The position numbers were made by a program, and so were the translations under genes. 64,000 bases of DNA from positions 1 to 64,000 of the forward strand of contig NZ_FTOA01000006.1 in assembly GCF_900156605.1 (NCBI RefSeq). Direction: 5' to 3'. Within the stretch, counting starts at the first letter, position 1, and every line of letters begins with the position of its first letter. Source of the DNA: Insolitispirillum peregrinum (GTDB taxonomy: Bacteria; Pseudomonadota; Alphaproteobacteria; Rhodospirillales; Rhodospirillaceae). Shown here piece after piece: positions 6,390-14,423 of this stretch. Under the pieces are notes generated by a model, which worked only from the letters and a program-made list of their open reading frames with translations, made no database searches and was not told the origin of the DNA.

Positions 6390-9080
6390 ATGGCTATTGA
6401 AAACTACCTTTCTCTACCACGCTGCGACAATCCATTGCGTATTCTCAAAGAGGTTCACGCACAGCTTGAGCCTTATCGCCAATACCTTGAACGGGCAGAA
6501 AAGGCGTTTCACGCAGCGGCTCTTTCTATTGGCTGGCGACAGCCTACTGATGATGAGCTCGTCGACCTCAAAGAACGCCGGGACCAACGGGGCAAAGAGC
6601 TCTCTTCTAGTCAAGGAAAGCAGCGGAGGCGTGATCGCAAGGTCACCCATGTAATCCCAGTTGGTCATTGGATCATGCTGGAAAGCATATCCAGCAAGCC
6701 CGAAGAAGATCAGGTCTTTGACGCCTTCTTGGACGCCATGGAGATCTATGATTGCCCCGCTGAAGGCACCCGCTGGCCCCGGGAGCGCAGCATCTCAGTT
6801 GAAGACCGTGATGTGGAAATGCAGGCCGTCTTGCTTTCTAGGATTCCGGGTACGCAGAGACACTCAACAAGTGATCCAAAAGGCATGGAGGAGGAGCAGA
6901 AAGAAGTAAATGAAAGAGTCCTCTATCTCCGTCCTGATACTTATTCTTTGAGGCGTAAGAAAGAAGCAATCTCTGAGTTAAAAGATCGCCCGACAGCCGA
7001 GCGGGAAGCGCTCATCAACCTTGCCAATTCATACGCTGCGTGGCCCGTGGTCCACCCACATGAGGTTGGGCAATGGGTATTCCTGACTGATCCCGCACGA
7101 AGTGGGGCTGAGGAGCAGCGGGACTTTGTCCAGATCGCCCTGAAGAGCCCTGATTTTGCACTGTTGCAAGGTCCCCCCGGATCGGGAAAGACGACTGCCA
7201 TCTGTGAATTGATTTGCCAATTAGCCCGCCAAGGAAAACGCGTCTTGTTGGTCGCCTCTACCCATGTCGCGGTTGATAATGTCCTGGAAAAAATCATGGA
7301 GTGGCAAGACGTGGCAGGCGAAAAGCTTGTCATGCCAATCCGTATTGGCACGGACAACCGGGTGTCGTCAGATGCGGTAAAACCGTGGATTTTGCATCGG
7401 GTTGTGTCCAGTTGGTGTGAGGAGCTTAAGGATTTTCTCGACAATCCGGTTAGCTCGACACCGCGCGGCGACGCATCCCGAAACATCCTGCACCCGTCTG
7501 TACAAAAGGGGGCCGATGATTTCCAGAATTTGCTGCTTGAGTCCTCAAACCTGGTTTGCGGTACGACCATCGGCATTCTTCAGCATCCAGCCATTAAAGA
7601 GGGCCAAAGGCTCACCCCCTTTGATGTCATGATCATCGACGAAGCGTCGAAGACAACCTTGCCCGAGTTTTTGGTTCCCGCCCTGCACGCCAAGCGGTGG
7701 GTCATTGTTGGGGATCGTCGCCAGCTTTCCCCCTATGTTGAAGAACAAGAACTGAGAACCAACCTCACTGGCATCTGTCACGGCACCAAGGCCGATCGCC
7801 TTTTGAGCGCCTTTCTGGCCAGTAGACGAACGCCTCAATTTTCTTTGCTCGCGGTTGACAATGACCAAGACGGCAAGCGGATCGCGGACGAAGCGCGTGC
7901 CCGTGAATTGGTCTCGGTGAACCTTGATAACCCCGATGAGCACCAATCGATCCCATTCGCCTCTTTGTTTTATGGTTGTCCAGAAACCATCGAAGCTTTG
8001 CAAACACAGGTGCCCGGCGATCTTGAGCATCTTATTGGCTGCGAAGGTCTATCCCTCGATGACTGGCGGGCACGCCGCAAAGCATATTTGGGGCCGCCGA
8101 GTGGGGAAAATCAAAGTCAGACGGACCGTAATAACTGGGCTGAAGAAGTCGCTTGGCGATTGATCCGGGTTCATGAGCTTCGTGAGAATGTTCAAGAAGC
8201 TGAGCCGTATCATAGCGATCTTGCTGCCCTTTTGCCTGCGAATTCAACTGAACGGAATGAGCTGGAACGTGCCCTTGATCGCCTAAGGAGGGTTTCTTTG
8301 CCCTCTGTCTTGGAGATCTTTCAGCATGGGGCTGGCTCGCTAGGATGGAAGCAAAAGACGGTTCTCACCGATGGCCTTCCTCCTAAGACGTTGAGCGAAC
8401 GGCTTGTGTCGCTCTCTTTTCAACATCGCATGCATCCTGCTATTTCGGCCTTCCCGCGCGAGCGCTTTTATGCCAGCGAGGGGCTGCTTCGAGATGCGAC
8501 GGGCATGGAGGCCGCACGTCAATGGGATTTTCCGCGCTATAAGCACCGAGCCCTCTGGCTAAACGTTCCCCGCAAATCGGCCAGGGAAAACGTTTGTCTG
8601 GAAGAAGTAGAAACGGTGATCAGCGAACTCAGGTATTTCGCTGATTGGGCTCGAAGCTCTGGCAAACCAAACAGTGCGCAAGACCAACCGTGGGAGGTGG
8701 CTATTCTTACCTTTTATCGCCCCCAAGAGCGCAAGCTGAGAGAAAGGCTACAGCGCCTGTGCAGGCAACATGGCCGAACCAGTTCATTTACGCTGGGTGA
8801 TGGGGATCGTATTTGGGTGCGCATAACCCTGGCAACGGTAGACCGTTATCAAGGGCAGGAAGCCGATTTGGTCCTGCTGTCGTTCGTAAAAAGTGGTTCA
8901 GCAGGGTTTTTAAATAGCCCCAACCGCCTCAACGTCGCTTTGACGCGGGCACGGTATCAAATGGTTTTAATTGGGGATCGCAGTTGGATGGCCTCGAAGT
9001 ATTGCCGCTCTGAGCTTCTGAGAGATTTAGCGACTTCGCCGCACTATCACCACGCCATTGGGTGGGAGACTAAACGATGA
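6390..9080 (+). CDS. SF1 helicase, UPF1/COG1112-like (AAA_11/AAA_12)
   Basis: This 896-residue protein has a complete set of superfamily-1 motifs: Walker A GPPGSGKTT at 261-269, Ia VASTHVAVDN at about 288, Walker B DEAS at 417-420, GDRRQLSP at 441-448, QHRMH at 678-682, YQGQE at 820-824 and ALTRAR at 850-855. The DEAS and QHRMH forms are typical of the UPF1/Dna2-like group, which unwinds RNA or DNA. About 255 residues of unassigned sequence precede the motor, and a roughly 230-residue insert lies between GDRRQLSP and QHRMH. It is the first gene of the operon, with AGGAG six bases before ATG and a sigma-54 promoter upstream. Base composition is lower in G+C than the flanking chromosome. Helicases of this group pair with PLD nucleases in Mokosh-type defence. 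The nucleic-acid substrate here is unknown. Confidence 0.9.
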   Translation: MAIENYLSLPRCDNPLRILKEVHAQLEPYRQYLERAEKAFHAAALSIGWRQPTDDELVDLKERRDQRGKELSSSQGKQRRRDRKVTHVIPVGHWIMLESISSKPEEDQVFDAFLDAMEIYDCPAEGTRWPRERSISVEDRDVEMQAVLLSRIPGTQRHSTSDPKGMEEEQKEVNERVLYLRPDTYSLRRKKEAISELKDRPTAEREALINLANSYAAWPVVHPHEVGQWVFLTDPARSGAEEQRDFVQIALKSPDFALLQGPPGSGKTTAICELICQLARQGKRVLLVASTHVAVDNVLEKIMEWQDVAGEKLVMPIRIGTDNRVSSDAVKPWILHRVVSSWCEELKDFLDNPVSSTPRGDASRNILHPSVQKGADDFQNLLLESSNLVCGTTIGILQHPAIKEGQRLTPFDVMIIDEASKTTLPEFLVPALHAKRWVIVGDRRQLSPYVEEQELRTNLTGICHGTKADRLLSAFLASRRTPQFSLLAVDNDQDGKRIADEARARELVSVNLDNPDEHQSIPFASLFYGCPETIEALQTQVPGDLEHLIGCEGLSLDDWRARRKAYLGPPSGENQSQTDRNNWAEEVAWRLIRVHELRENVQEAEPYHSDLAALLPANSTERNELERALDRLRRVSLPSVLEIFQHGAGSLGWKQKTVLTDGLPPKTLSERLVSLSFQHRMHPAISAFPRERFYASEGLLRDATGMEAARQWDFPRYKHRALWLNVPRKSARENVCLEEVETVISELRYFADWARSSGKPNSAQDQPWEVAILTFYRPQERKLRERLQRLCRQHGRTSSFTLGDGDRIWVRITLATVDRYQGQEADLVLLSFVKSGSAGFLNSPNRLNVALTRARYQMVLIGDRSWMASKYCRSELLRDLATSPHYHHAIGWETKR

Positions 9081-10231
9081 TTACCCTGAAGCGCATTGTC
9101 CAAGTGCAGTCTTTCGAATGCAGCGCCACCGTTGCGGTTGAGCAAGAATCTGCTGCCTTTCAATGTTTGGCGCAGCTGGCGGCCGATTTTGAGGGATGTA
9201 TTACGCCGCAGCTAGTCCAGAAGGAATTATATGCTCCTTTGCCTCTGCATGCCTGTCAGCTCGCCATAAAGCGCTGTGTCGATTTGAAAATGTTTGACTG
9301 GATCGACCAACAACAGCATATCGCCCAGTTGACCGACCTTGGCGAAGTGATGGTTAAAAACAGCCGTATCCTGATACCACAACAGGACCTCTGGCGGTTT
9401 TATCTGGTGGACGATCCACTTGTCCCAAATCCCTTGGTTCATCTGGAGTGGGTTAAGGCTGAGCCTGCCCATCATGTCGTCTCTAAGGAAAAAAAGGGTG
9501 AGAAGATATCAGGGGCCGGTGATGCAACCCCAGCTTTGCTCAAGGACTTGGTCGATGGGCAGCCGTCGCGCTCATTGGCTGATCGCACGTTACGGCAGGT
9601 CCGAGACGTTTCCGCAAAAGGGAAAATACACAAGAGCGGCACCCTGGAGCTACGCTTAGATTGGGCACCTGAAAGCCAACCACGTGTCAGTTTGTCAGGG
9701 ACGTTGCAGGATACAAAAAAAATTGCCCTGGACCAGGCAATGACTGGCTCGCTACTTCCGGATTGGACCTATGAAGATCTATGGATAGAGCTTGCTGCTG
9801 CGGCATCGGATAGCTTGATCGAAGACATCTGGATGATCAGGGAGAGATTTGGCCATTTGGCCATTCCTGGATGGTTTGACACGCTCGACAGCCAAGAGCG
9901 CAAGTCGTTTGAGAAAACCCTTGAAACCCCAGAAATCGGGCTGGAGAGTATTGGGATTTTTGCCCCTTCAATGCTCCAACAGGTTTCTTTATTTCCCGGA
10001 AACGAGACCGAGGCCCAACGCTGGTGCGAGTGGTTGCAGTTTGAGCAAGTCACCAACTACGTGACGCCAGATCAGTTGCGGGATCAAGCGCAAAAGGTGC
10101 TGGGCAAGTTTCCCTTCCACCGCCCTCAAGCGCTGGAACCAGATGCCATGCTGGCCCAAGCCTTGAGCCGCACTAATGACCCTGCGATGCGACACATCCT
10201 CGCCCCGGCAGACCTTGGGCTTTGGAGTTAA
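9077..10231 (+). CDS. Unknown protein with possible winged-helix N-terminus
   Basis: A 384-residue protein I do not recognise. Residues about 25-100 look like a winged-helix fold: several short helices, then a hairpin region ending in LTDLGEVM, a pattern common in wHTH domains. A lysine-rich linker follows (SKEKKGEKIS), then a beta-rich stretch at about 190-225 and a mostly helical, Trp-rich C-terminal half. No catalytic motif, signal peptide or membrane segment is visible. The start overlaps the helicase stop (ATGA), so the protein is probably made in step with the helicase and may be its partner or substrate-recognition subunit. That role is inferred from context only. Confidence 0.75.
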   Translation: MITLKRIVQVQSFECSATVAVEQESAAFQCLAQLAADFEGCITPQLVQKELYAPLPLHACQLAIKRCVDLKMFDWIDQQQHIAQLTDLGEVMVKNSRILIPQQDLWRFYLVDDPLVPNPLVHLEWVKAEPAHHVVSKEKKGEKISGAGDATPALLKDLVDGQPSRSLADRTLRQVRDVSAKGKIHKSGTLELRLDWAPESQPRVSLSGTLQDTKKIALDQAMTGSLLPDWTYEDLWIELAAAASDSLIEDIWMIRERFGHLAIPGWFDTLDSQERKSFEKTLETPEIGLESIGIFAPSMLQQVSLFPGNETEAQRWCEWLQFEQVTNYVTPDQLRDQAQKVLGKFPFHRPQALEPDAMLAQALSRTNDPAMRHILAPADLGLWS

Positions 10232-10234
10232 CCG

Positions 10235-11776
10235 ATGATTAGTCCTATTTCCCGCCAATATACGCTTGATCTTACTTCCGAACCACTGGGGCCAGGGTGG
10301 CTACGCCGTTCAGAAGCGCGCCCTGAGTCTAACGAGGCCCCGGCGGACGGGCTGTGGAGAACTGGCCCTGAAGGCCGCTTTCGCAGCGCAATGATTGCTG
10401 CCTTGGATGGCGCGCAGGAGTTGGTTCAGGGGTGCGCATTTTTGTTCGCGGATAAGCAACTTTCCGATGCTCTGCTGCGTGCGGCAGATCGTGGTGTCCG
10501 CGTTTACCTTTTGACCGCTTCTGAACAAAGGATCGGGAAGCACCTGCAGGACGATCAAGATTTTGATCGGCGCATGGCTGACGAGCATAAGCAGCTGTTG
10601 GATCGTTTGGCGGGGAAGGTGCTTGTTCGTTCAGCCGAGCATCTGCATGCCAAATTTTTGCTCATTGATTCCCCTCGTCCATCGGTGGCGACAGGTTTTG
10701 TTTCTACGGCAAACTTTAACCGTGCCTTAGATGAAAATATTGAGTTGGGCATTCGCTTGGACGGCAACGAAGCAGTTCTGTTAGCGCTTTATTTCAACTG
10801 GGTTTTTTGGTGCGAAGCAGAACGTGAATTGATTGGAAAAGGGCGTTTGATGCCAGTTTCGTCACCACCGGCACAGCCCCAAGATCCTTATGGTGCCAGT
10901 CAGCCCCTAGGGCAATTCGTCGTTGCGACCTTGCGCGCTAGCCAAGGACTGAGGGCGTCTGTTCTGCGGCTGATTAGCCAGGCAAAGGATGAAATCTTGC
11001 TCGCGTCCTATGGCATTGAGCTGGATCATGCTGCAACGCAGGCTCTGCTTAAAGCGTTGCAGTCTGGTGTTGCTGTGACCATTCTGACGCGGCCCCGACC
11101 CGCTGTTTCCGCTGCTCTGTCTGCTTTTGCAAAAGCTGGGGCGCGTATTGTTGGACATGACAAACTTCATGCCAAAGCTCTGGTTGCTGATCAGCAGGCT
11201 TTGGTGATGTCTGCTAACTTGGAAAGCGGCGGGCTTGATACGGGGTTTGAGGTTGGAGTTCTCTGCTCTGGAAAACGCACCGAGGAAGTCAGAGATACCC
11301 TGCTGCAATGGATTGAGGCCGCTCCGTGGCAGTTTCGGCACGATGCCACGCGTGGTGACCATTTGGGGGATTTTTTGCCTGCGGAAAAAGGTCTGCGCGA
11401 TGGGGTGGAAAAGGTTATTCCCTTGACGACCCAGCGCTGTGGTTCGCTGGTCGCGCCTGATGCGTTACGGCTAGAAGCTGCGCCACGGCCGCGGTTGGAG
11501 CCTGCTCCCCCACGGGGTGAACTGCCTCAACAGGTTACATTTCATTGGGAGGTAGAGCCGCCACGGCTCCCCAGGCAGGCGAGGCTCCGTAAAGCCAAGG
11601 CGAAGCTAGACCAGAGCAACGCCAGAAAGGGCGATAAGATGATCGAAGTCTTGGAAAGCACGCCCGAAATCTATGATCATGGTGGGAAGGTTTATGTCCT
11701 GGTCAAAGGCTCGGCCGATATTGTCGAGGCTGAGCGCTTAGCCGCAAAGCTTTCTGCCATCGTGGTGGTGCAATGA
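10235..11776 (+). CDS. Phospholipase D-superfamily protein with two HKD motifs (probable nuclease)
   Basis: The 513-residue protein has two complete PLD active-site motifs: HAKFLLID from His138, followed by STANFN, and HAKALVAD from His312, followed by SANLE. Two HKD half-sites in one chain normally form a single active site that acts on phosphodiester bonds. There is no signal peptide or membrane segment, which argues for a cytoplasmic nuclease rather than a lipase. A charged linker (about residues 440-475) leads to a small C-terminal domain. It begins three bases after the previous stop and overlaps the next gene (ATGA). Helicase-plus-PLD gene pairs are known in Mokosh and DISARM defence systems. 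Whether the target here is RNA or DNA cannot be told from the sequence. Confidence 0.88.
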   Translation: MISPISRQYTLDLTSEPLGPGWLRRSEARPESNEAPADGLWRTGPEGRFRSAMIAALDGAQELVQGCAFLFADKQLSDALLRAADRGVRVYLLTASEQRIGKHLQDDQDFDRRMADEHKQLLDRLAGKVLVRSAEHLHAKFLLIDSPRPSVATGFVSTANFNRALDENIELGIRLDGNEAVLLALYFNWVFWCEAERELIGKGRLMPVSSPPAQPQDPYGASQPLGQFVVATLRASQGLRASVLRLISQAKDEILLASYGIELDHAATQALLKALQSGVAVTILTRPRPAVSAALSAFAKAGARIVGHDKLHAKALVADQQALVMSANLESGGLDTGFEVGVLCSGKRTEEVRDTLLQWIEAAPWQFRHDATRGDHLGDFLPAEKGLRDGVEKVIPLTTQRCGSLVAPDALRLEAAPRPRLEPAPPRGELPQQVTFHWEVEPPRLPRQARLRKAKAKLDQSNARKGDKMIEVLESTPEIYDHGGKVYVLVKGSADIVEAERLAAKLSAIVVVQ

Positions 11777-13344
11777 GTCTACAGTCCGAGAACAAAGCCC
11801 GTGCTGTATTGGTCAGCTGGATCAGCGTCAATCACCGCGCAGGCCCCTTTATCCCAGCCCTGAAGGATCAGAGGAAGGTCTTGGGGGCCCCCATCCAAGA
11901 GCTATATCTGTGTTATCGCGATGCTCCTGGAGAGGAGGGGAACCGAGAGCGAGAGGCACTGGAGGAGACGGTGAAGACCCTTCGACAGGAGCTAACGCCG
12001 CATTGCCCGAAAATTCATCGCCGTCCTTGGAAAACATCGGCAACCCCGACTGATCATGATGAGATCCGTAAATTTGCAGAACGCGTACTTACCTTTGTGC
12101 GGCAAAGCCATCCTAACGATGTGATGGTGATACACCTATCACCGGGAACCCCCGCGATGCATGCGGTTTGGTTGGCGCTTGGCTCAACGGGGTTTGCTTC
12201 TGGGCCAGTTAAGTTAATTCAGACATCGGATCAACGGGCGTTGAGCAGCGGGAAACCTCCTCTACAGGTGGTGGACTTTCGGCTTGATACTGTTTTGAGG
12301 CGATATGCAGCAGCGCGGCCCTATGTCACCGAGGATGCCGATAGTGGGCAAGTGTGGGACCTTACGCAGATCCAAAGTCAGGCCCTTAAAAGTACCCTTG
12401 AAAAGCTGCGTAAGTGGGCCCCACTGAGAGTTCCCGTATTGTTGTTGGGGGAACGTGGCAGTGGGAAGACGACCTTGGCAAACTATCTGCGCGCAGAAAG
12501 CCCATTCCAAAAGCTCAAAGGAGAGAGTTGGCCTTCTGTGGTATGTGGTCAATTTCGAACGACACCCCAGCTTGCTCGCTCAGAGCTATTCGGGCACGTC
12601 AAGGGGGCCTTTTCAGGGGCAGAAAAACAGCGGACCGGCTTGTTAGAAAAAGCCGATGGAGACACGGTCTTTTTTGATGAGATCGCTGACATTGATCACG
12701 ATACGCAGCGGCTTTTGATCGCCGCCTTAGAGGGGCGTGGCTTTTATCCGTTGGGGGGAGAACAGTTGGTTCGATCAAAGTTCCGTGTGATCTGTGCGAC
12801 CAATCGGACCTTAGAAGAACTCACGACAACCCTGTTGGACCGAGATTTTTTTGATAGGATCAATAGCGTTGTTATTCAGGTTCCTGCTTTGCGTGATTGC
12901 ACAGCAGATATCCCCTTGGCCTGGAGGGCAGTCCTGTCGCAAGCTACACAGATTGCCTCAATACAGCCAAGAGAATGGGAGCGTTTTAGAGATCACCCTG
13001 AGGTGTTGAGGCATCTTATGGGGCACCGATTGCCAGGAAATTTTCGTGACTTGCAGCGGGTCGCGCTCCACTTGCTGGCCGAGTTGAACTATGGAAGCTC
13101 GGATGCTGAGGCAATTGGTAATGCTCTGTCATGCCTGGACGTTGATAGCGGGGGTGTGGGTAGTGAAAATATCTTCACCCCAAGCCTTCCGGCAGATTTT
13201 CCTTCGGTCTTGGCTCAATTCGAGCGGAAGTGGCTTGAGGCTGCGATGAAAGAGGCGAATGGAAATGTATCTAAAGCAGCAAGATTGCTTGGTATGAAGC
13301 GCGAGAATTTTAACAACAGAATAAAAAAATACAATACATTATAA
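11773..13344 (+). CDS. RtcR-like sigma-54 activator: CARF-type sensor, AAA+, Fis HTH
   Basis: A 523-residue protein with three parts. Residues about 1-185 resemble the CARF-type sensor of RtcR: the stretch VIHLSPGTPAMHAVW (from 119) and the following LIQTSDQ match RtcR's IHITTGTHVAQICW and LIQSSPP in place and pattern. The AAA+ domain has Walker A GERGSGKT at about 226-233, GAFSGA at 278-283, Walker B TVFFDEI at 298-304 and the late LPGNFRDLQR motif. GAFSGA replaces the usual GAFTGA sigma-54-contact loop with a conservative Thr-to-Ser change. The C-terminus (about 484-523) is a Fis-type helix-turn-helix. In RtcR the sensor responds to damaged RNA ends and turns on rtcBA. Neither rtcA nor rtcB is in this window. 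The likely target is the operon's own -24/-12 promoter at 6339-6355. Confidence 0.9.
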   Translation: MSLQSENKARAVLVSWISVNHRAGPFIPALKDQRKVLGAPIQELYLCYRDAPGEEGNREREALEETVKTLRQELTPHCPKIHRRPWKTSATPTDHDEIRKFAERVLTFVRQSHPNDVMVIHLSPGTPAMHAVWLALGSTGFASGPVKLIQTSDQRALSSGKPPLQVVDFRLDTVLRRYAAARPYVTEDADSGQVWDLTQIQSQALKSTLEKLRKWAPLRVPVLLLGERGSGKTTLANYLRAESPFQKLKGESWPSVVCGQFRTTPQLARSELFGHVKGAFSGAEKQRTGLLEKADGDTVFFDEIADIDHDTQRLLIAALEGRGFYPLGGEQLVRSKFRVICATNRTLEELTTTLLDRDFFDRINSVVIQVPALRDCTADIPLAWRAVLSQATQIASIQPREWERFRDHPEVLRHLMGHRLPGNFRDLQRVALHLLAELNYGSSDAEAIGNALSCLDVDSGGVGSENIFTPSLPADFPSVLAQFERKWLEAAMKEANGNVSKAARLLGMKRENFNNRIKKYNTL

Positions 13345-13685
13345 TTATAAATTAATTTTTATTTTACGAGTATTAAAATAAATAAGATTAATAGCTATTG
13401 TATTTATAATAATTTTTTTGAAAATATATTAATTCTTCTTTCAATTCGATATCATTTATTTATAAAATTTCTTCTTATGGTGAGTGATCTTATTGCCCGC
13501 ATGGTTTCCTTTTATTATTGCGATTGCCAAAGTGTTCAAAGTTTTGGCTCCTGACAGCAAGCGTTAACCGTCCCCGTTCTATTTCCTGGAAATGCAGTAA
13601 GCGTCGATTAAATGACTAATGCCCTTCTGTGGAAAGTCAAATGCTGATGCCTAGATTTCGTCACCTCCCCCCCCCCAACGCAAAC
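13345..13685. other. AT-rich gene-free region at the right edge of the low-GC segment
   Basis: The first 130 bases after the activator gene are extremely AT-rich; the rest shifts back towards chromosomal composition by about 13640. No gene, tRNA fragment or clear terminator hairpin with a T-run on the plus strand was found. A run of ten C residues lies near 13668. Confidence 0.5.
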
Positions 13686-13713
13686 AAAAAGCCCGATCTT
13701 TCGATCGGGCTTT
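13686..13713 (-). terminator. Rho-independent terminator of tRNA-Lys
   Basis: AAAGCCCGATC and GATCGGGCTTT form a perfect stem around a TTTC loop. On the minus strand it is followed by a run of T, about 28 bases after the 3' end of the tRNA gene. Confidence 0.85.
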
Positions 13714-13740
13714 CGGAAGGCTTTGGTGAGCCTTCAAAAT

Positions 13741-13816
<76 letters not shown>

Positions 13817-13927
13817 CCAGTGGGGAGGCCGCTTTATAGGCGGTTTGGCACCCCCCGGCAAGAGGAAAAATCATCGGGGATGACTTTTTTCTGTCACAGG
13901 GGATAAACGACCTCCCTCTCCACTCTC

Positions 13928-14224
13928 CTACAGGGTGGCGCGGCGGTGGAAGCCTGCCGGGACGTCTTCGTGCGGGGCGGGGGTGGCGATGACGGCGGTC
14001 ACGCGGGCGTCGGTCGGGCCGTCGTGGCAGGCGGTGACCATCTGCTCGACCACTGCCGCCGGGCCTTTCAGGACGGCTTCGACGGTGCCGTCCTGACGGT
14101 TGCGCACCCAGCCATCCAGCCCGAGCGCAGCGGCGGCTTTCTCGGTCCAGGCGCGATACCAGACGCCCTGAACCTTGCCTTCGATCCTGAGGTGAACGGT
14201 GACGATCTGACCATGGCCTGACAC
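13928..14224 (-). CDS. acyP: Acylphosphatase
   Basis: A 98-residue protein of normal acylphosphatase size. It has the phosphate-binding loop GKVQGVWYRAW, with the catalytic Arg in this loop, and the catalytic Asn in GWVRNRQDGTVEA. It hydrolyses acyl phosphates such as carbamoyl or acetyl phosphate in the cytoplasm. The start is GTG at 14224, chosen because AGGAG lies about seven bases upstream and the conserved domain begins at once. It follows pccA on the same strand but is separated from it by a terminator, so it probably has its own promoter. Confidence 0.93.
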   Translation of the reverse strand: MSGHGQIVTVHLRIEGKVQGVWYRAWTEKAAAALGLDGWVRNRQDGTVEAVLKGPAAVVEQMVTACHDGPTDARVTAVIATPAPHEDVPAGFHRRATL

Positions 14225-14356
14225 GGGAATGCTCCTGACAGCAATAAGAGGGGGAGCCAGCTAACCGCTTTTTTCCCTTACCGTCTTGTGCAGATTAGGG
14301 ATGCCTGTTCTGCTCACCAACAGTACGGCCTCCGCTCCCCAGCGGCCAAAAGAAAA

Positions 14357-14388
14357 ACGGGACCGGTGGATCTCTCCCCCGGTCCCGT
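14357..14388 (-). terminator. Rho-independent terminator after pccA
   Basis: ACGGGACCGG and CCGGTCCCGT form a ten-base stem with a 12-base loop. On the minus strand TTTTTCTTTT follows directly. It lies 36 bases after the pccA stop. Confidence 0.88.
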
Positions 14389-14423
14389 CTGAAGTCTCAT
14401 AAACGGGAAAGCCCCGCCGTGGC

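Noticed and set aside
5849-6400. Left attachment-site copy of the tRNA-Lys 3' end
   Set aside because: I looked for GGTGGGCACACAAGG-like sequence on both strands and saw none; only a 7-base ATGCCTA match is shared between the two edges, which is not significant.
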